In this document: positions 62,117-64,000 of the stretch, one piece after another
How positions within the stretch are numbered: the stretch's first letter is position 1
Layout of the letters: every line of letters starts with the position of its first letter
Source of the DNA: Lysobacteraceae bacterium NML03-0222
GTDB taxonomy: Bacteria; Pseudomonadota; Gammaproteobacteria; Xanthomonadales; Xanthomonadaceae
DNA length: 64,000 nt
Assembly: GCA_002798195.1 (NCBI GenBank)
Contig: NWQM01000016.1
Coordinates: 310,001-374,000 of the forward strand
Reading direction: 5' to 3'
The notes under the pieces: generated by a model
Database searches by the model: none
Told to the model about the DNA's origin: nothing
What the model saw: the letters and a program-made list of their open reading frames with translations, nothing else
Position numbers and translations under genes: made by a program

Positions 62117-63363
62117 GCCCCCATCTCCTTCAGGGATATTTGTCCGGTAACGGCGGCTGTAATCAGGGCGGCGCGGCGTTCTTTTGCCAGTTTAATTGAT
62201 TGCTCAAGACTCGTACGCAAGGCGGCGGCTTTGTTTTGGTCGCTCTTGATTGCCTCCACAATTGCGGCTTGTTCCCGATGCGGCGGAACGGGCAGCCGCA
62301 TTTCAAAAAAGTTTTCCGGATACAGGCGCAAGCGCGATGACCAGACGCCTTTTGACCAACGGTTCACTTCTGCAACAAAAGGCCGGGAGCGGCACAAAAG
62401 CTCCATGTATTCAGGCAGCAGTTCGCCCTTTGCTGTGTACACGTGGTAGTCGGGGCTGACGATGCCTGCCAATGGACTGATGCCCATTGCGCCCATCCAT
62501 GCCCAGAGTGTGTTGATGACCAGATCGCCGGGCAGACAGCGTTTGTAGCCGCTCTTGTCATCTGCCTCGAACATGTAAACGTCCTTCTCTGCCCGCGAGG
62601 TCAAGCCGGTGATATGGGAAACGGTGAGCAGTTCTTCCGAGCCATCCTCTGAACGCTCATCGCGCACGGCAAAAAGATTCTTGGCGCGATCTATATCCCA
62701 ATGCGCCGGGATGTCGCCTAACCACTCTTGGCCGGAGGGTTTGAGCGCGGTGTCGGGGTTGAGGCCACGGGTGACCAAGCGGCTGATTAAGGCGCTGCGT
62801 TTTTCTTCCAGCAAGGCCAGCATGCGTTCTTTTTCGGCGATCAGGCTGTCGATGCGGGCGGTTTCGCGGTCGAGGTAGTCGGCGATAGATTGCTGTTCTT
62901 TTTCGTCAGGGAAAGGTATGGAAACCGAACGCAAGTCATCTGCAGAAAGCTCCATAAATGTAGAGCCCCGACCCATAGCTTCCAGAATAGAACGTAGATG
63001 AATCAGTGCATAGTAATAAAAGCGTTCATTCACACCCTGAAAAGGGGACAGCAAAAAACAGCCTTGATTACAGGTAGATGCTTCCGCAAGGATGGCCACC
63101 TGCCCGATCGGAGCACGTTTTGACAACACAATCGACTTTTCTTTGGCCAGAGTGACACCGCAACTTTCATATCCCTCTTGAGTAATACGGCGTCGAGTTT
63201 CCCGAACATAATGGCCTGATAGCTTTCCCAAGTCTTCTGGTGTGACCCAATTGATGTGACCATCCCAGTATTCTTTGATGCCACTTGCGGGTGTTGAACC
63301 TGTTTTAACATCAAACAGATAGCGCAAACGTCTCTCGGCAGAAGCAATAGAAAATTTGGGCAT
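62113..63363 (-). CDS. hsdS: Type I restriction enzyme specificity subunit HsdS
   Basis: A 416-residue HsdS with two target recognition domains (about 1-150 and 215-370) separated by conserved helices: SIPFPDEKEQQSIADYLDRETARIDSLIAEKERMLALLEEKRSALIS and near the end PVPPHREQAAIVEAI. The repeat of W.GDIPAHW-like and YWDGHINWVTPEDL starts marks each half. It directs HsdM and HsdR to a bipartite DNA sequence that cannot be read here. The start is at the last base of the hsdM stop. Confidence 0.95.
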   Translation of the reverse strand: MPKFSIASAERRLRYLFDVKTGSTPASGIKEYWDGHINWVTPEDLGKLSGHYVRETRRRITQEGYESCGVTLAKEKSIVLSKRAPIGQVAILAEASTCNQGCFLLSPFQGVNERFYYYALIHLRSILEAMGRGSTFMELSADDLRSVSIPFPDEKEQQSIADYLDRETARIDSLIAEKERMLALLEEKRSALISRLVTRGLNPDTALKPSGQEWLGDIPAHWDIDRAKNLFAVRDERSEDGSEELLTVSHITGLTSRAEKDVYMFEADDKSGYKRCLPGDLVINTLWAWMGAMGISPLAGIVSPDYHVYTAKGELLPEYMELLCRSRPFVAEVNRWSKGVWSSRLRLYPENFFEMRLPVPPHREQAAIVEAIKSDQNKAAALRTSLEQSIKLAKERRAALITAAVTGQISLKEMGA

Positions 63364-64000
63364 TACTCCACCACCTCCCCCAGCAGCGCCATGATGCGTT
63401 TTTCCACTTCGGCCAGTTCGGCATCGATTTCGGCCAGCGGGCGCGGGGGTTGGTATTGGAAGAATACGCGGTTGAAGTTGATTTCATAGCCCACTTTGCC
63501 GATGCCGCCGTCTTGCTCGTCCACGGTTTCGCGGTCTATCCAGGCGTCGGGCACGTAGGGGCTGACTTCGCGCTGCATGTAGCTGACGATGTTTTCTTTG
63601 AGGGGGATGTTTTCGGCGTCTTTCAGCGCCGGGTCGGGTTCGTATTCGATAAAGCCGCGTTGGCCGTCGGGGTAGAGGCCAAGCAGGGCGTACAGGGCCT
63701 GGGTGGTGAAGTTTTCAGGTAGCCTTTGGCCGGGGAAAAACCGGCTATTGCCCAGCGGGTCGGTTTTGTGGTGTTTGGCTATTACCGGGGCGGCCTGGGC
63801 GTCCACGGTGGTAAAGCATTCGCGGAAGATTTTTTTCTGGGCGCTGCCTTTGGCGCCTTTGGCCCAGCCTTCCATGTGGGCGGGCAGGGTTTTAAAGACG
63901 CGCTGCACGCTTTCCCAAGCGGCATTCCAGTCCAGCAACGGTTCGCTGCCCAGTTCGTCCTGCACGGCTTGCAGGGCGTCGAACAGTTCCGGGCAGGTGT
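63363..64000 (-). CDS. hsdM: Type I restriction enzyme methylase subunit HsdM, C-terminal part (runs off the right edge)
   Basis: The frame is open to the window end, so only about the last 212 residues are seen. FTTVDAQAAPVIAKHHKTDPLGNSRFFPGQRLPENFTTQALYALLGLYPDGQRGF followed by KENIVSYMQREVSPYVPDAWIDRETVDEQDGGIGKVGYEINFNRVFF matches the C-terminus of HsdM, and the last 20 residues form the helix that packs on HsdS. The SAM-binding and NPPF motifs lie outside the window. First known gene of the defence operon. Confidence 0.93.
   Translation of the reverse strand, partial: TCPELFDALQAVQDELGSEPLLDWNAAWESVQRVFKTLPAHMEGWAKGAKGSAQKKIFRECFTTVDAQAAPVIAKHHKTDPLGNSRFFPGQRLPENFTTQALYALLGLYPDGQRGFIEYEPDPALKDAENIPLKENIVSYMQREVSPYVPDAWIDRETVDEQDGGIGKVGYEINFNRVFFQYQPPRPLAEIDAELAEVEKRIMALLGEVVE

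Overview
This window looks like a chromosome segment from a gammaproteobacterium of the Lysobacterales (Xanthomonadales) type. The evidence is gene content and order: a maf-rng-yhdP-tldD-darP-pmbA neighbourhood, a bacterial kynurenine-pathway cluster, an Rnf-type ferredoxin short form beside metG, and a GC-rich coding style. The species cannot be named from the sequence.

Layout. 1-30035 is mostly core chromosome: a nitroreductase tail, a 5'-3' exonuclease, a Gcr-type membrane protein, a Nudix hydrolase, PPK2, the pmbA/darP/tldD/yhdP/rng/maf block, a carbonic anhydrase, the kynurenine genes (3-hydroxyanthranilate dioxygenase, kynureninase, kynurenine monooxygenase), sbcB, a Fur-like site followed by DUF4198, EF-hand and haemoglobin-type TonB receptor genes, and a nucleotide-sugar dehydrogenase. 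About 30.11-33.49 kb is a very small integrated element (integrase, ParB-like protein, AlpA-like regulator) with paired GATACCCCC-type repeats at both ends. 33654-45532 is a second, GC-richer element of about 11.9 kb. It carries an integrase, a type II restriction-modification pair, an AlpA-like regulator, a VapE-type primase/helicase, an iteron-rich non-coding stretch that resembles a replication origin, a small-terminase-like gene and several unknown genes. It resembles phage satellites. 45.6-56.8 kb returns to core genes (metG, rnfB-like, lytic transglycosylase, HerA-like ATPase, AbgT transporter, NlpE-like lipoprotein, greB, Bcr/CflA transporter), with a 12-repeat CRISPR array lacking cas genes between metG and rnfB. 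57-64 kb is a defence operon read leftwards: hsdM-hsdS-(AAA ATPase)-(HNH protein)-hsdR.

The two strongest signals are these. (1) The 11.9-kb element has cut a host tRNA-Leu(UAA) gene in its anticodon loop. The two halves lie at 45524-45563 and 33610-33662 and join into a perfect tRNA, and neither junction restores it. The element carries a complete, different tRNA-Leu(UAA) with encoded CCA about 100 bp inside that end, so it appears to have replaced an essential host tRNA. (2) A Septu-like (PtuA/PtuB-like) ATPase-nuclease pair is nested between hsdS and hsdR of a type I restriction system with every gene overlapping the next, which recalls the prr locus, where an anticodon nuclease is embedded in and held by a type I enzyme.

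A further new-looking item is a dispersed repeat of about 220 bp (7442-7669 and 13219-13436) with four hairpins, one of which shows compensatory base changes between the two copies.
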